Assembly (NCBI GenBank): GCA_004154925.1
Contig: QJNS01000152.1
Coordinates: 124,001 to 188,000, forward strand
Source of the DNA: Monosporascus cannonballus
Lineage: Eukaryota; Ascomycota; Sordariomycetes; Xylariales
Direction: 5' to 3'
DNA: 64,000 nt
The notes beneath the pieces are model-generated. The model saw only the letters and a program-made list of their open reading frames with translations, was not told the DNA's origin and did not search any database. This document shows positions 1 through 13,385 of this stretch, in pieces; positions within the stretch are counted from its first letter, which is position 1; each line of letters starts with the position of its first letter. The position numbers and the translations under genes are program-made.

Positions 1-1185
1 TAATATTTCGAAATCCTTAATTACATTTAATATAGTGCAACGTGTGTAAGAGTAATTTATTTTAAATAACAGTATTTCTTAACGAAATATCAAAAATTAT
101 AAAATTGATTTTAAACAAGTCTTTTTCAAATTATTTTATTTATTTTAGTACTTATTTTATTATTTTACGCCTTTTTTTATAAATAATAACGTAATTACGA
201 TTTGTAATTTCCTTTCCGCATTATAATTATCATTTCGTAAGCTTTTTGGTAATAATAAAACAAATTAGAATTTGTTAATCTATATAGGTTTTAACGTAAT
301 AAAGATTTTCTTTAAAGAAATATTTAAATTTGTAAAAAATTTACGATAATAATAAAATTTCTATTTTAGATAACGTTATTAAATTTTACTTCGTTCAATT
401 AATATGGAAAACATGATAACATATAATCTATTGAAATTATTCCGTAATCGATTATTACGTTTAATGTATAATTTAAAATATCAGGTTTTAATTTAATTAA
501 TATTAATAACTGAATTATGATATATTTAATATGTTAAAGAATTTATGTAATTTACAATATTTATAAAATGGCTTTTGCGAAAGTAATTACAAATATAATC
601 ATGTTATTACAATTTCGTATAGATGTCTAATAATTCTTAATATATTTCAAAAGTACTTATATTCTTTTTAAACTAAGTAACTTTTATTATTTTATAATTA
701 TATCGACTTTTGAAAAGTGTATTTTCGTATATTCCGAAAACCTAAAATATTTAATGAATTCTATGGTTTATTAGTAAAATTAATTTTATATTAAATTAAC
801 TAATAATTGAATGTTTTGTAAAACTCAAAATGTTTAACATAGATATTTTACCGTTTTTTAAAAAATAAAAATACTATTAAAGTAATATTTATTAAAAGTA
901 TCGCATTATTTTGATTTAGTATTTTTCATAAGATTACTAATATATTTATCACTTTTATGAAGCTAATGAATTATTTAATTGCGTTATATCTTTTTCGAGA
1001 ACAATTAGTTATTTTTAAAATTCAATAATATATTTCAATTAATTTTATAAAATTTCTTTTTTATCTTAATAATCTATAATAATGATATTTAAATTTCCAT
1101 AATAATATTATGTATTTACCGATAATTAGTTATAAATAGTAAGTTTGTATTATGTTTAGGCGAAAAATGTAAACCATTTTACCAA
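1..1185 (-). mobile_element. RIP-degraded gypsy fragment G, left part (reverse transcriptase/RNase H region)
   Basis: This AT-rich stretch aligns by eye with the internal pol region of element B at about 31650-32800 in the same orientation, for example the blocks around 180-350 and 430-530. Its right end (about 1115-1185) matches B near 32740-32800. The sequence that follows in B resumes here only at 9414, after the complete element F. I therefore read it as the left half of an older gypsy copy into which F inserted. No open reading frame survives. The window starts inside the element, so its other end is not visible. Confidence 0.55.
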
Positions 1186-1549
1186 TATAACGGCTTAGCG
1201 GTTTAACTCACTATTAAATCTAAATCGTACGGGTTTATATTAGTACAAATATTGTACCAATGTAAGTAATAAGTATAATAATGCATTATGTTTCATAATA
1301 TTAAAAACGTTTTAGATAATGATAATTTATTATAAATTGAAATTATTTAAATCAGAAAAATAAACATATTTATATATTATTATTTCTTACCTCTTTTAAT
1401 TTTTTATTTAATAATACTTAATTAAATAACTATTTAATTATGATTAATTAATCTTTATTAAATGCTTATTACCTGATTCGATTGACTTAAATTCTGTTTT
1501 GATCATAACGCGACCGTTTTTAAAATTCGTATTTGGTTAAGTTGTAATA
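1186..1549 (-). repeat. 3' LTR of element F
   Basis: The end begins TATAACGG, readable as TGTGACGG after RIP, and continues through the conserved block around the CGTACGGGTTTATATT sequence found in all LTRs of this family here. The other end is near TTGTAATA, followed by the same CGAT motif that follows the LTR of B. Boundaries are approximate. Confidence 0.55.
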
Positions 1550-4500
1550 CGATTTCTCTAATTCTTAAAGATTGTATTCCAAAATCATATTCTTTTTCGA
1601 ATAAATAATTTTTTTAAAGATATTTCGTTGCGTTATTACATCTTGTCGTTAAAATCTGTTTGTCATCATTTGCTGTTAACACCAACTTTGTATTTTTGAC
1701 AAATTTAATCTTCAAATTATGCCGTATTCCTTATATTTTTTTAAAAGTTAAAAATACGAAATTGCAAAAGATATTTGGGGGTATAACACGCATATAAAAC
1801 GTAATTATCATTATAATAAAATAAGAGTTCCGTTATTTTTATTAACAAATATTCGCACTAAAAACCAATAATTAAAAAATAAAAATTTATGCGTGAAAAA
1901 ATATTTCTTTGAATGCCAACAATATTATTAACAAGAAATAAACGAAGTTATTATACGCCTAATTCGCTTTCGTAAATTAAAGTAGGTTTTAGTTTAAATA
2001 TATTTAAAGAATTTAACAAAAAATTATAATGTTTAAAAAGGATAAAAAACGAAAATAATTAAAATAAATTGAGCTAAGATTTTTCTTATTATTTTAGTTT
2101 TTTCTTACGATTCGATTAATTGGTATTTTACGGCCGCTTTGAAAACCGTAAATCAGGATTTTATTTTTTTCTCGGAACCTTATTATTATTAATAAAAATC
2201 CTTTAATACATGTTAGGTGTTAATAAAATATTTAATAGATTTTTAAATATTTTCGGAATTTCGATAACTTTTCTATTTGATTAACGTAATCTATAAGCGA
2301 AACGCCTATATAAGCGAAACGTTTATTTTAATCACCTTATTACACATATATAGTTTCTTAAAAGCTATATTATATTTAAATTAATTAAGATTATTTCTAA
2401 TAAGTTTTATCGGGCAGATTTATCATTTCTTAATAAATACGTATATTATGTCCGGGTTTATCACCAATACCATATTACCGTTTTCTCTTTATAATCCTTT
2501 TATACCGACTATTTTTCGTTATTATTTTTTGCATTAATTTGCTCTTTTTTTTCACTCGAAAGTTCTCTTCATTTTTAACAATAGGTAATTTGTTTTTTTT
2601 TTAGAAAGCGCTTACTTTTAGTTTTTCAGATTTTAAAAATATAATTAATTTCGCGAAAATAGTCGATCTTATTATTGACAAAAACGATTTTATTCAGTAA
2701 ATAATTTGTTGTTTTAATCAAATGCTTTACTCTTTCGATTATAATTGTCGGTGGATTACTTGAATAGTTTATAATTCTATTTTTTAAATAATTAATTCCC
2801 GAAATTACTTTTTAAAGATTTTAAGTATTTTACGTTCGAAATAAAAGAGTAAGAATAATAAACAAACAATTAATATTTAAAAGTTTTATTGAACATTTAA
2901 TTATATAATCATATATTTCGAGTTTAATAAAGTACCGTTAATATCGTAACGGTTAATTCTAATGTTTTTTTTAGATATTGTAAACGTTGTAAACGTTTTG
3001 TAAAAGTCGATAAATATATTTTGTTTAATAATATACAAAATATAACATTTTATATAGTTTTTAAAAGAACGACCGTAATCTTCTTTTAATAAAGAAAAGA
3101 AAATACTATATTAAAAGGCCGGAATACATGAAAAAGAAGGTGTAGAAAATAGAATAATAATATATTCTTATAATATTTTTCAAATCCGATCGAATAATAA
3201 GTTTCGTGACGATTAACAATGAAAAAACATTTGGTATTTTTTATTCGTGATTTTGTATATTTATTAAAACATTGAATCTAATTTAAACTTAAATGATTCA
3301 TGGTTTCGCCGTTATTACTTTTCATAATTTTTTAATTATGTAACATAGAATTCTTACGGTATGAAAAAATAAAATAGTTTTTACTTATTACGACAATGTA
3401 CGACAGAAGAGCCCAGCTTGAAAAGTCGATAATTTAAATAACCGTAATTTATGTTTTATTACTTTAATAAGATTATTTACACCTTATATATATTTCGGCA
3501 TTTGTAATTAATATATTTAATATCGTTATTAAATTAATTTAAATGTTAATTTCGTTAACATTATATATTTTTTTTCAAATATCGTATTTTGTAATTATAT
3601 TACGTACGAATTCCAATTATTTGGGAAGTATTTTTGCATTTTTATAAAAATGTATTTATAATCGATTTCACGATTTAAATACATTTTAATAGATTTAGCT
3701 GTTTAACGAAGTTCGACGTTCAATTAACGCCGACGAATTCCGTATCGCGTTTAAATAAAAATATATTAGTTATATTCTCTAATATTTTTAAATCAGGAAA
3801 AGAACGTTTGGGAATCGAAATCGAAAATATATTCGATAATAATTTGCTTTTCGGAATTGGTAAGGTTTCGCAAATTAAGCGGTATACCTAGTAATGTAGA
3901 TTTATTTTGAATGTATTTATAAAATTTTATTTTCGGAATATTATATACAGTTATAAGTTTTTAACAACTGATACCCAAAGTCACGTTTTTTAGCTTAAAA
4001 ATAAGGATTAATCATGTTTTTTAAAATCTTAAATATATTATTATATGGAAAAATATATGCATAGAGTAAGATAATTATAGGTTAAATTTAGATAGGAGTT
4101 TTGCTTGTATAAGTATTTCGTTTGTAAATTGCGTTAAATATTCAGTAAACCTATTCTCTTTGTATATATCGAAAACCTTGTTTATTTTATATATAATTTC
4201 GTTTTTTATCTTTATATTATTTCGTTCCGTGCAAACCTTAATACTATTTATATTTAAGTTCAATAAAAAATATAAAAGGCTAAATAGAATTTAACCTTCA
4301 GTAAGAATTTTAATACATAATGATATTCTAAGACTTTTTTTTAATAATTTTATATGGATTAATATAAATAAAAGCAGGCTGTTTCAGTTGTCTGTTTTAT
4401 TCAGATATTTTTTATAATATAAAGAATTATTAATTGTTTTTAAAAATTTAATTTTTTAAGTTTCTCAAAAATAATATTTGTTTATTTAATTACGAACGAA

Positions 4501-7500
4501 TTTTAATTCTTCTTGTATTTTTTGATATAATTATTGAAATTATTTCGATATAAATATTATTTTGAAGTAATAAATCCATCGAATGCGTTTTCGAAAATAT
4601 CTAGTACAAAACTATAATTTACGTATATTAATATTTTGATGATATTTAATTTTAGAAGTTAATTAAATAATATATAATTTTTTAACTTAAAGATTTTATT
4701 TCATTATTTATTAAGACTTTAAACTTATTAAATAATTTATAATTTAATTCGATTTATATTTAAAATATTTTTTATAGTTGTAAAATAAACATATTTCTTA
4801 TATTAAAAATAATTTCGTATAATAACCCGTAACTACTAAAACTGTTTCATAAACCAATTAATGATAACCAAAATATATTCGTAATATAAATTGACTATTA
4901 AAGTTTCAGATAAAGAAAATTTGGTAATAAAGACTATCGTCATTAAGCATTATTGTTTTTTTAAAACCAATAATAATTAAATTTTTCAATATTACTTATA
5001 TGGTTATACCGTAGTGTTATTTAAAAGATTATATAATTACAGTACTTTTTAAATTAATATTTGTATTTTAAAAATGATAAATATATTAAAATTGTGTCAA
5101 CGTTTTATAGATCTATAAATATTGATGTAAGTATTATTTGTATATAATACGTACGAAATTTATTTAATATTTTTTAAAACACTATAGCTTATTGACTATA
5201 TATTTTCTGGTATATTGTCCTTATATTTTTTAATGTTGTAATATATGCCATATAGTATAACCCGTATTATTACAATTTGACATAAAGGTAAATATATTTT
5301 TAAAATGATATCGAAAATTGTATAACTAAATTTAATCAGTATCCTTTTAAATTTGGCTATTTATTTAAAATATTTATTTTACCATTTTTGAACTTTGTGT
5401 TTAAATAATAACGAAATCGAAATTCGTTATGTTTTTGCATATCGTAATTATCGTCTCTTAAGTTTTTTATTCATAGTAAAACGAATAACATTTTAATAAT
5501 CTACATAAATTTTAATTTAATAAAGACTTTTTAAGGAAATCTCTCAACTTTCTAAAAGCTATAATAATAACCATAAATCCTTCATCCGAAATAATGTAAA
5601 TAAGTCCGATTCTTTTTAATTTCTATAAAGAGAAACGATAATGTATAATGTTTCTTAATTATTTTATTATTCGATTCTAACGTTTAACGTATAATTCGAA
5701 ATATCGGCTTTTAATTTCAAAAAATATATTTAATTATATAAATTTAATATTAACTTATTAATAATTCTATATCTGATTTTCCAGGATCTCTTTCTTGTTT
5801 GTAGTATTTATTTAAATCTTTTAAAAATAAAAAAAATTAAAAGTATTATAATTTTTTAGAAATTTGGAATGGAGTTCCTCTAATAATTAATAAATTTAAA
5901 AAATGCTTTTACTTTCTGTATAATTATCAAGCTTTATTTCTTTATAATTACAACAATTCTTTACACTTTATTTTAATATATTTTAAATAATAGTATATTT
6001 AAAATATTTTAATTTTTACTTATTAATTAATAATTTAACGTTTTCTAAAAATTGAAATACTTCAAAAATATAGTTTATATAAACCTTTTCTGCTTCCCAA
6101 TAAATAAAGATATTATCCAAATAATATATATTAAAAATATCAAATTATGTTTTTAATTTAGAAATTATTAGTTTTTCAAATATTAATAATATATTTATAA
6201 GTCTATTAGCGTAACTAAGTATTTAAAGAATATATATGTTTGTTAATTTAAGTAGAGTTATATTTATTTTTACAATCGACTATTACAAGTTATTAAATTT
6301 CGTAAAATCGGTTTTTTATTTTCATAAATAAAAGTAATAATGTTCGATTTTAAATAACAGTGTTATTTAATTTTCGCTAATTAATTAGAGATTTTAATTC
6401 ATCATTTTTTAATTGCGAAAAGTATAAAAATACTTTATAGGTAATTTCGACAATCGAATTTATATTTTTTATAATTGATTTTACAAATATTTCCTAAAAA
6501 CGCGTAGTTCGTTTCCCTTAAAATCATAAATAAAGTAAAATTTCGCCACTGATTTCTTTCAAATTCTATCTTATAATTTTATTTATTTTATTCTAGTAAT
6601 TTCGTATAAACCCTCTTTTAACAAATATTATTTATATTAGTAATATTATAATAATATTTTAATTAAATATTTTAATATTTAAATTTCACATTTTATGTTA
6701 TTTTATAATTGTTTACTCTTTACTTTAATCATAACATTAATACGTTATATTTTCTCGTTTTTAGTAATAATATATTTGTTATATTGTTGTAATTTTATAT
6801 ATTGCTATTTTGAACGAATATTAAGCATATATTGTTTTTAGACGTTGCTTATCCATTAATTATAACACGGATTTTATCTAATTAATTCTTCTATTAATCA
6901 ATGCTTTTCACTAATACATGTAAAACCTTTTTAAAATTATATTATAATTCTCAAATAAAACGATATCCAAATTATCCGTTTAATATGGGCTTTAAATAAG
7001 AATTTCGAACTAATTAATTTCGTATAACATATTTCGATTGTTATAAGTTAATGTTTGCTTTTTTGTATTTATAATTATATGAAGTTTTAACTTATATTTT
7101 TATAACAATTTAAACTGATCAAGAATTTCCGATATAATATATTTTTTGAATAGAATTCAGTACTTTATTATTCGAGTATACTTATATACGTCGATTCGTA
7201 TGTAGAAAATAATAAAAATACTAACGTCTTTTATTATTACGTTTACAACCTTTTTCAAATATTTTTTTAATACTTTAAACTCTCGATGCTTTACGACCTT
7301 TTTATAGGTAATCTTTTTATAGGTAATAATTTTTTAATTTCTTTTAAATTTATCGAATATTAATTATATTTCTTTATGATATGCTAAATTATTATATTTA
7401 TCGTTTTTGTTAACACATGTATTTATTCAGTTGTATTAATTTTTTGAAATGATCTTATATCTTATTTTTATAGTCAGTAAATTAATTTTATATGTAACGT

Positions 7501-9022
7501 ATAATATTCTATTAATTCTTTTGCAATTTATATTTTTTTGCATAAAATCCTTAAATGAATTTTTCAAGTTCTTTTTTAAACAAAACTTATTTAGTTTGAA
7601 GATTTATAAAAAGCACTAATTAAAAATAAATTTTTGTAATAACTTTTTAACAATATTCTTTTTCGATACGTTAAAACAAATATCTTGCGATTTAAGAATT
7701 ATGTTAATTATAAAAATAAAAAAGAATTTTATAGATATTTCTTTTAGTTAATTCTATAATATTACTCGTTTATCAATTTTATTTTATAAAGTAAAAATTC
7801 GAAAATATTATTATGATAATGTATTTACTGTGTTATTTTCGGTGTAATTAAAAAAAATTAAACCTCTTTTATATATATCTTCGATACGTGACTAAATAAC
7901 CTTTTCCATGTATTATATACCGGATATTTTGGTCGTCTATGATATATAGAGTATAATTTATTACACCAAGTTGAAATTTCGAGATACATATTTTTTGTTT
8001 ATTTTTAATATATTTTTAAATTATTTCTTTCTGGCCTCTTATTATTTTGTTAATATTTTTTAGCTAGTTTTCAGAGTTTTTATATTCCACGTCGGACCTT
8101 TTGTTATAATTACTTTATTTTATATTTAATTTAAATAATATTAATATTTTTGTTATTATTTCTTTACTTATCCTTAAGCTATTTCACCGATATAGGTATT
8201 AAATTTTTTTCTTCTAATCTTTTAGAATTTTTAGAAACATTTTTATAATATCCCATTTTTCTATAATTATAACATTTTATTTAATTCTTAGTTTTACGTT
8301 AAATAGCTCCGGAGTTCATAAGTTCTAAGATTATACTATATGATATAAATAATATATCACATTTTTAATTAATTTAATATATTTTATATATTAAAATCTA
8401 TTCTTGCTTTTTCAAAATACTAGTTATATAATTTGGTATGAATTTGAAAAACTTTAATATTATATTAATATATGGTTTTAGGCCATAGAAAATTAATGGT
8501 TTTATTTTCAACGGTATCCTCTAATCGTTTATATACTATAACGATATTTATATTATCTTTCTTTATTATTTTATTTTATTTTAATTATACGATTTTTAAA
8601 CATCACTATATGTTTCGAAATTATTTTTTTTAGCGTAAAAAGAAAATTTGTTATGCTACTGTACGTTTTTCGTCGAGATTTTCGAAATTAACATCATTAC
8701 GAAAAACATTCCAGATAAACGTTTTTAGTCGATTTTTTCGTATTTTAAATAGTTTTTGATAGTATGTTCGAATTAATCAAAACCGTTTTGCGTTAAAAAA
8801 TCATAACCGTAAAACTCTTGTCCGTCAATTTTTTAAATCATTAAAACCTAAAATAAAGTTTTGCTTTAATAAAGAAATTTTGGACATTATTCTTCTATAT
8901 GTAAAATTAGAATTTCTCAACTTTAAGCTTTAATATACTTATGTGTATTAAATTTAATGTATGTTATTATATGTAAAATTTTACTTTTTATATTTTATAT
9001 CAAAATTCATTTCTTTCTAAAA

Positions 9023-9413
9023 TATAACGCTTTATTTATTAATTGAGATAATCATCAAAAGTTCTACTTGAAATATAACGATATTGTTAAATTTAAGTTG
9101 TATTTATTTATATTAACAAAATTATCGTAAGAATTTAAATAATAAATATCATCACTTATTACGTTTCGTAATATAAAAGCATTTTAATTAACGATATTTT
9201 ATTACGAATTAAAATTATTTAAATTATAAAAATAAACATATTTATATATCGTTATTTTTACGTAATTTAGTTTCTTTTTGTTTAATTATATAATCGTTTA
9301 ATTATGCTGAATTAATATTTATTAAATATTTATTACGTAATTCGACTTACTTGAGTCCTGTTTTAGTCGAAGCACGACCGTTTCCGAGACCAGTGCTTAG
9401 TTGGGTTATAATA
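9023..9413 (-). repeat. 5' LTR of element F
   Basis: The right half (about 9160-9413) aligns well with 1290-1549, including a stretch containing AAATAAACATATTTATATAT. The left half is more diverged, so the start at 9023 is an estimate. The length (about 391 bp versus 364) implies indels between the two LTRs. Confidence 0.5.
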
Positions 9414-9766
9414 ACACATAATCTAAAACTTCGAACAAATCTTTTTTATAATCGATTTTTTAAAATATTTTTTAAAAATATTTAATTCGTTTTCATTAAG
9501 ATTTTAAATAGGGTAAAACCTCGCAAATAAGTTTTTTAATGCCTTATTTTATAATTTTGTTTATTATATTGCTGTTATATAATATTAGATTCGTTTTCAC
9601 AACTAATTAATATTTATAATATTATAATAATATATTTATTAGAATATTTAATTTTTGAGCTGTTTTTATAAGTCGTTATTTAGTTACTTCAATTTTGGTT
9701 TAATAATATTAATGACATGTGATTTTTTAAATAGTTATATTTTTTTATATTTTATTTTTTATGTAA
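9414..9766 (-). mobile_element. RIP-degraded gypsy fragment G, right part
   Basis: This continues fragment G on the other side of F. It aligns with element B from about 32810 to 33140 (for example 9460-9530 against 32855-32930). It stops abruptly at about 9766, where base composition jumps to near-normal. The end of homology coincides with the island border, so the island either replaced or truncated the element. Confidence 0.5.
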
Positions 9767-11297
9767 TCCCGAAAGCGCTGTTTCACCCGCCTGGTTTAGC
9801 GGCGCTCCCAATCGGCCATGGCGCCATGGCAGACTCGCCCCGTTCGCACGGCCCGCTCGCCAGCAGCATAAATAGAGTGCTCCTTTCCGACGTCTCTCTT
9901 TTGTACTCTCGTCTTCTCCATCCCTCCCTCCTTCCCCCATTTCTGCCTCTGTCGCGCATGTCGCCTGCGCACTTCTGATGCTCATTTCGCCAAGCCTGAT
10001 GCGTTCTACTCCTTATATGCCCCTTCTGTTCGGCGTGTCGAACCTGCACATCGCCTCGAGTGGCGCTCACGCTGTCGGCAGCGGTTTCTCCAAGCCATAC
10101 TCCTTACCGCTCGCCGATTGAGACCTTCCAGCCGTCCGGCCCTTTTTGATGACGGCTTTCACTCGACCCAATTCCTATTCCAGCTCGACATTTGAGCTTC
10201 GCCTACGCTGAGGGATCAAGATCCCACCCGCTTTCCTTCCTCATGGACATCTGAACCCTCGGTCATCTCCGTACTGCCTGCCAGGTTACCTCCCTTCGTC
10301 CGTGGGGCGGGAGCCGCCTCCATGTCTGCTTAGTCGATCCGTGATTGCAATTTGCAAAGCATGCCCATACGGACCAGTCACAAAAATGCCGCAGGTATCG
10401 ACTGCGTCTCATGTAGAGGCACCAGGAGGCCTCCTTTCCCTTGCTTGGCGCATCCGTGACGTCTCCGGCTGCAGATCGGATAACATCTGTTGGCTAGTCG
10501 GTCCGAATGCCAACGTAGCCACGCGGGGACATGGAGGAGGCTGGTCACGAGAGCGGCACTTTGGCGTCTTGGTTCGACTGCTATCTGTTTCTAGGTCACC
10601 TGCCGCGATTCGGACTGCAGCGGACAGGGGCGATAAGGCAGACTTGGCAAGGAGACCTCGGTAGGGCGTCCTTCCAGTCGTGAAAGCAGGATATGGAGGC
10701 CCGTGCACAGCAAGGACAAGGAGCTGGCAAGGGAAACGAGGCAGCCGCCAACGATGACGTGGTCTATGGCGCTGCCGCTGACTCGTGAGCTGCGGTGAAG
10801 GAAGCTGAGGTGCTTACGAAGGGTCCGGAACTCTGCGCCTAAGCTGCGATCCTTGCCCGATAGCGATACAGACACGGACATGGAAGGACCTCGTTGGCGG
10901 GCACGACAGCGCGTGTGAGACAGCTCGGTGAGATGTTGCTTTGCTATTGGTGATACGGGGAACGGGACAAACAAGGAGGAGTAGCAAGCTCCTGCAGAGG
11001 GGCGCAGCAAGACGTCGCGGAAAGGGGAGACGATGCCCCTGAATCACACCGGTTAAGCGGCCTTGGGCAATCTCCGGGGACGCCATTGGTCACGCAGCGT
11101 CCTGTCAAGGTCGTGGTTTGCAGCGGTGACATCGTCCTGCAGAACCGCCATTTCTGGCCGCCTCCCTTTCTGTCTCGGCAGTTGCGTTATTGGCAGAGGG
11201 ACGAGGGATGAAGGACGAAAGACTGGCGGATCGACACTCTGGCCTGCGCTACGAAGAGGCACGACTGAGCACGTCCCATTGCTAGCCGCTGAGGCTG

Positions 11298-11960
11298 GTG
11301 GAGAAGTGTCGGCTGTGGAGTTCACGCAGTCCAGCAAATGGCGGTACCGGCACGTCACAGGACGATGCATTTGAGATTCTCAGCGATGACAACCTTGACG
11401 ATAACCGATCCGATACCTTTTCCCCGCCAATTGACGAGGTTCTGGCTGCGGCAGACAGTGATGTGGGCATAGGTCTGTACCCGAATTTCTGATCCTTAAG
11501 TTGCTTATTACGCTGACACATCGCAGGAGGAGATGATGTCGACGCCCATTCCGGTGTCGGTGGTAACGGCAATGCAATGAAGCCTTCGGTCACGGGTGGA
11601 GCCGACCCAGACAATGAATCTCCATCCAACCAGCAGCGGCGGACACGTAGCCTAGGGTGTTCTCCGGAGCCCTTTCCTGTCTCGCTTGAGGCTCCGCCGA
11701 CGAAGCAGGCCCAACCAGATCCGGCGGACTACGCCGCGGGTGAGCCAGGACAGGCGCCTGCTTCTGACAACACTCTGTGCGACACCACCGTTCTGGAGAC
11801 GACTGGTGCTTCCCTTGCCGAAGACAGGGCCGAACGCCATCGCCATGGACTAAAGCACGATCTTCAGCCTTCCGCAGAGATATGCGGAAAGACGTCTGAT
11901 CCAGCCGGCACCATACGCCTTTACAACGACGAGTGGGATAAGCGGCACAATCCGAAATAG
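11298..11960 (+). pseudogene. Acidic, low-complexity hypothetical protein relic
   Basis: A forward frame reads an acidic segment (with DDAFEILSDDNLDDNRSD) to about 11481. It can then be joined across a possible 56-bp intron (donor GTCTGT at about 11476, acceptor CAG at about 11526) to a Ser/Pro/Gly/Asp-rich segment ending at a stop at 11960. Composition suggests a disordered region. The same frame continues past the stop into the FluG/DUF3435-like block below, so this may be the N-terminal or linker part of that protein. No start codon with a convincing upstream context is visible. I do not recognise this segment itself. Confidence 0.35.
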
Positions 11961-12316
11961 GCGACATTTAACAGTGCATACATCAACGAGAAGGTTAAGT
12001 TCCACCTTCAAAACGCTTTCTTAGATAAGCCGATAGAAAACAGCCTTATCAAATCCTTTAGGCACATCAGCATTATGCGTGATCCTCGTGTAAGCAATAA
12101 TATAGTGCTAGATAAGGTTTTGAACAGCTTGCCCCCGATCCCAACATTATCGAGCTCGAGGCGCGCAGAGACAAGCTCAAGAATGGCTAGTATCGAATTC
12201 AAGGCACGGCTAATGAGGAAGAGGTACGTGGGATATCGAGAGGCAGGCGTCACAAGAGAGCGGCGAAGATGGTGACGAGGACGAAGACGAAGATTCTTAC
12301 TAATGCCTCATCTTAG
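11909..12316 (+). pseudogene. Relic of a FluG-domain/DUF3435-type protein (tyrosine-recombinase-like family)
   Basis: Reading forward from 11909, past an in-frame TAG at 11958-11960, gives a block with the pattern Y-x-D-E-W-D-K-R-H, then a segment containing INEKV and NAFLDKP, then LIKSFRHISIMRDPR. After a one-base frame slip near 12133 it resumes with LPP-DPNIIELEARRDKLKNG, a stop at 12174-12176, and YRIQGTANEEEVR. From memory this order (a MSLTRDPRAP-like motif, then PDP-x-I-x-ELE, then YRIxGT-x-E-x-EVR) is typical of the C-terminal half of fungal FluG-domain/DUF3435 proteins, a family that includes the recombinases of Starship elements. Two stops and one frameshift make it a pseudogene. 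The catalytic R-H-R-Y part is not recognisable upstream. The family call is from pattern memory only. Confidence 0.45.
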
Positions 12317-12667
12317 GTGCCAATAGAAGGACTAGTCCCCCGCTTTTCTATAGCCCTGAAACCGGCTCGATATGCTGCGATAATGGAACCGTGACTCCTT
12401 GAGTGGCTTGATGATCGATTCCCGTCCGGCTCGTTGCGTATACCAATACTTCAAAACTGCAATGATATTGCCCGTACATAGGGTCCAACAATGCCAGTCA
12501 AAATTCAGAGCGGCTAGCTTGCCCGCCAGAGTCCGTGCCGCGGCCGCTGTCAGTCGCTTTACCATCAGGAATGCCATCCCCGAACGCAGCATCGTGAATG
12601 CGAGAGTGCGCCCGTCAAGTATCAACCTCGCGGATCGGACATCTTGCTGCACTGATTCTCAGGCCAC
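12317..12667. other. Non-coding spacer between two relic genes
   Basis: This GC-normal stretch lies between the forward FluG/DUF3435-like relic and the reverse Myb/SANT-like relic, so the two converge here. The minus strand stays open for about 100 codons after the stop of the Myb-like relic, but the translation shows no motif I recognise and could be 3' untranslated sequence. Confidence 0.35.
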
Positions 12668-13220
12668 TCATTCATCAGTTGATGTCTCCGCTCGATCTTT
12701 CCGGGCCTCTTTTATTAGCTGCTCCCGCCTGAGCTTCACCGTGTTTGATGTTCGCCGGTTAAGGAATTGCTTATGGAATCCATCAACAAGCGTGCTCAGC
12801 TTGCTGCCAGTCCACTCCTCGATGAATTTGTCTTCCGGGCGTGATCAAATTGTTCTAGTCCGCTTGGCGATCTCCGAGTCCGGCTGCTTCGAGGCCGGTC
12901 GTGTTAGTAACTGCCACCTCTTGCGTATCGCGGCCCCTGTCCGTTGCCCTGGAAATTTCTCCTGGAATGCGACGATGAGCAAACTTGCTTTGCCAGGCCA
13001 CTCCCTAACAAACTTTTCATGCTCAGGCAGCCAAGATGGCGCTTTCGCAGTAGCCTGGCCTTCTTGCGGTCCAGGTGCAGATTTGCTGGCCTTGCCTAGT
13101 TTCCAAAGCTTAGCGCGGAAAGCACTGAAAGAATACTCAGTACCGAACTCATCCTGGAACCTGTCGTACTTCTCTGATAGGGCAAGATCAGAGACTTGAA
13201 GTTGCTCTAAAATCTTATGT
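12668..13220 (-). pseudogene. Tandem Myb/SANT-like DNA-binding protein relic
   Basis: On the minus strand one frame encodes three helix-rich repeats. The first contains KYDRFQDEFG and FRAKLWKLGK, the second WLPEHEKFVREW and FQEKFPGQRT followed by IRKRWQLL, and the third EDKFIEEW and FHKQFLNRRT followed by VKLRREQL. Each has the spacing of aromatic residues, F-x-x-F/KF and R-T-x-x-x-V/I-x-x-R expected of degenerate Myb/SANT-type repeats in fungal accessory proteins. A single in-frame TGA (12845-12847) separates the second and third repeats; otherwise the frame stays open to the TGA at 12668. No ATG with an open frame is found upstream of 13220, so the 5' end is missing or spliced. A related arrangement occurs in the gene at 50596-51875. 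The function would be DNA binding; the exact family is uncertain. Confidence 0.45.
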
Positions 13221-13275
13221 CACAGTTAAGCTGATGGGTAGTTAAGGTAAAATAGAGTATAAGAAGTGATAAATG

Positions 13276-13385
13276 TCTTGCTAGAATTGAGCTTTAGCTA
13301 ACGGTGGCTAGGAAGCTTTTTATATATTGTGGGCGCGCCGGAATAAAGTTTTTCCGGAGTGCTAAAAATTTGATAATGAACATAA
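13276..13385 (+). repeat. Border repeat R, copy 1
   Basis: A sequence of about 110 bp matches 50341-50455 in the same orientation. It includes the shared cores AACGGTGGCTAGGAAGCT and TGTGGGCGCGCCGGAATAA. This copy carries a few C-to-T/G-to-A differences and lies exactly where the GC island gives way to AT-rich DNA on its right. Confidence 0.75.

Larger units (their letters stand above)
1186..9413 (-). mobile_element. RIP-degraded Ty3/gypsy-type retrotransposon F, nested in fragment G
   Basis: F has two related terminal repeats (about 1186-1549 and 9023-9413) in the same orientation and an internal region collinear with element B. The stretch just after the left LTR (about 1550-2100) matches the post-pol segment of B, and 5000-5600 matches the integrase/RNase H part of B. 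Pol therefore reads on the minus strand with the 3' LTR on the left. RIP has destroyed every reading frame. The 5-bp flanks (ACCAA left, ACACA right) differ at two positions, but both align to the same five bases of the interrupted pol sequence as judged against B. This supports a true insertion site. Confidence 0.6.

Noticed and set aside
12399..13199. 266-codon forward open frame in the GC island
   Set aside because: It is the antisense shadow of the Myb/SANT-like relic; the reverse strand shows repeated motifs, the forward translation shows none.
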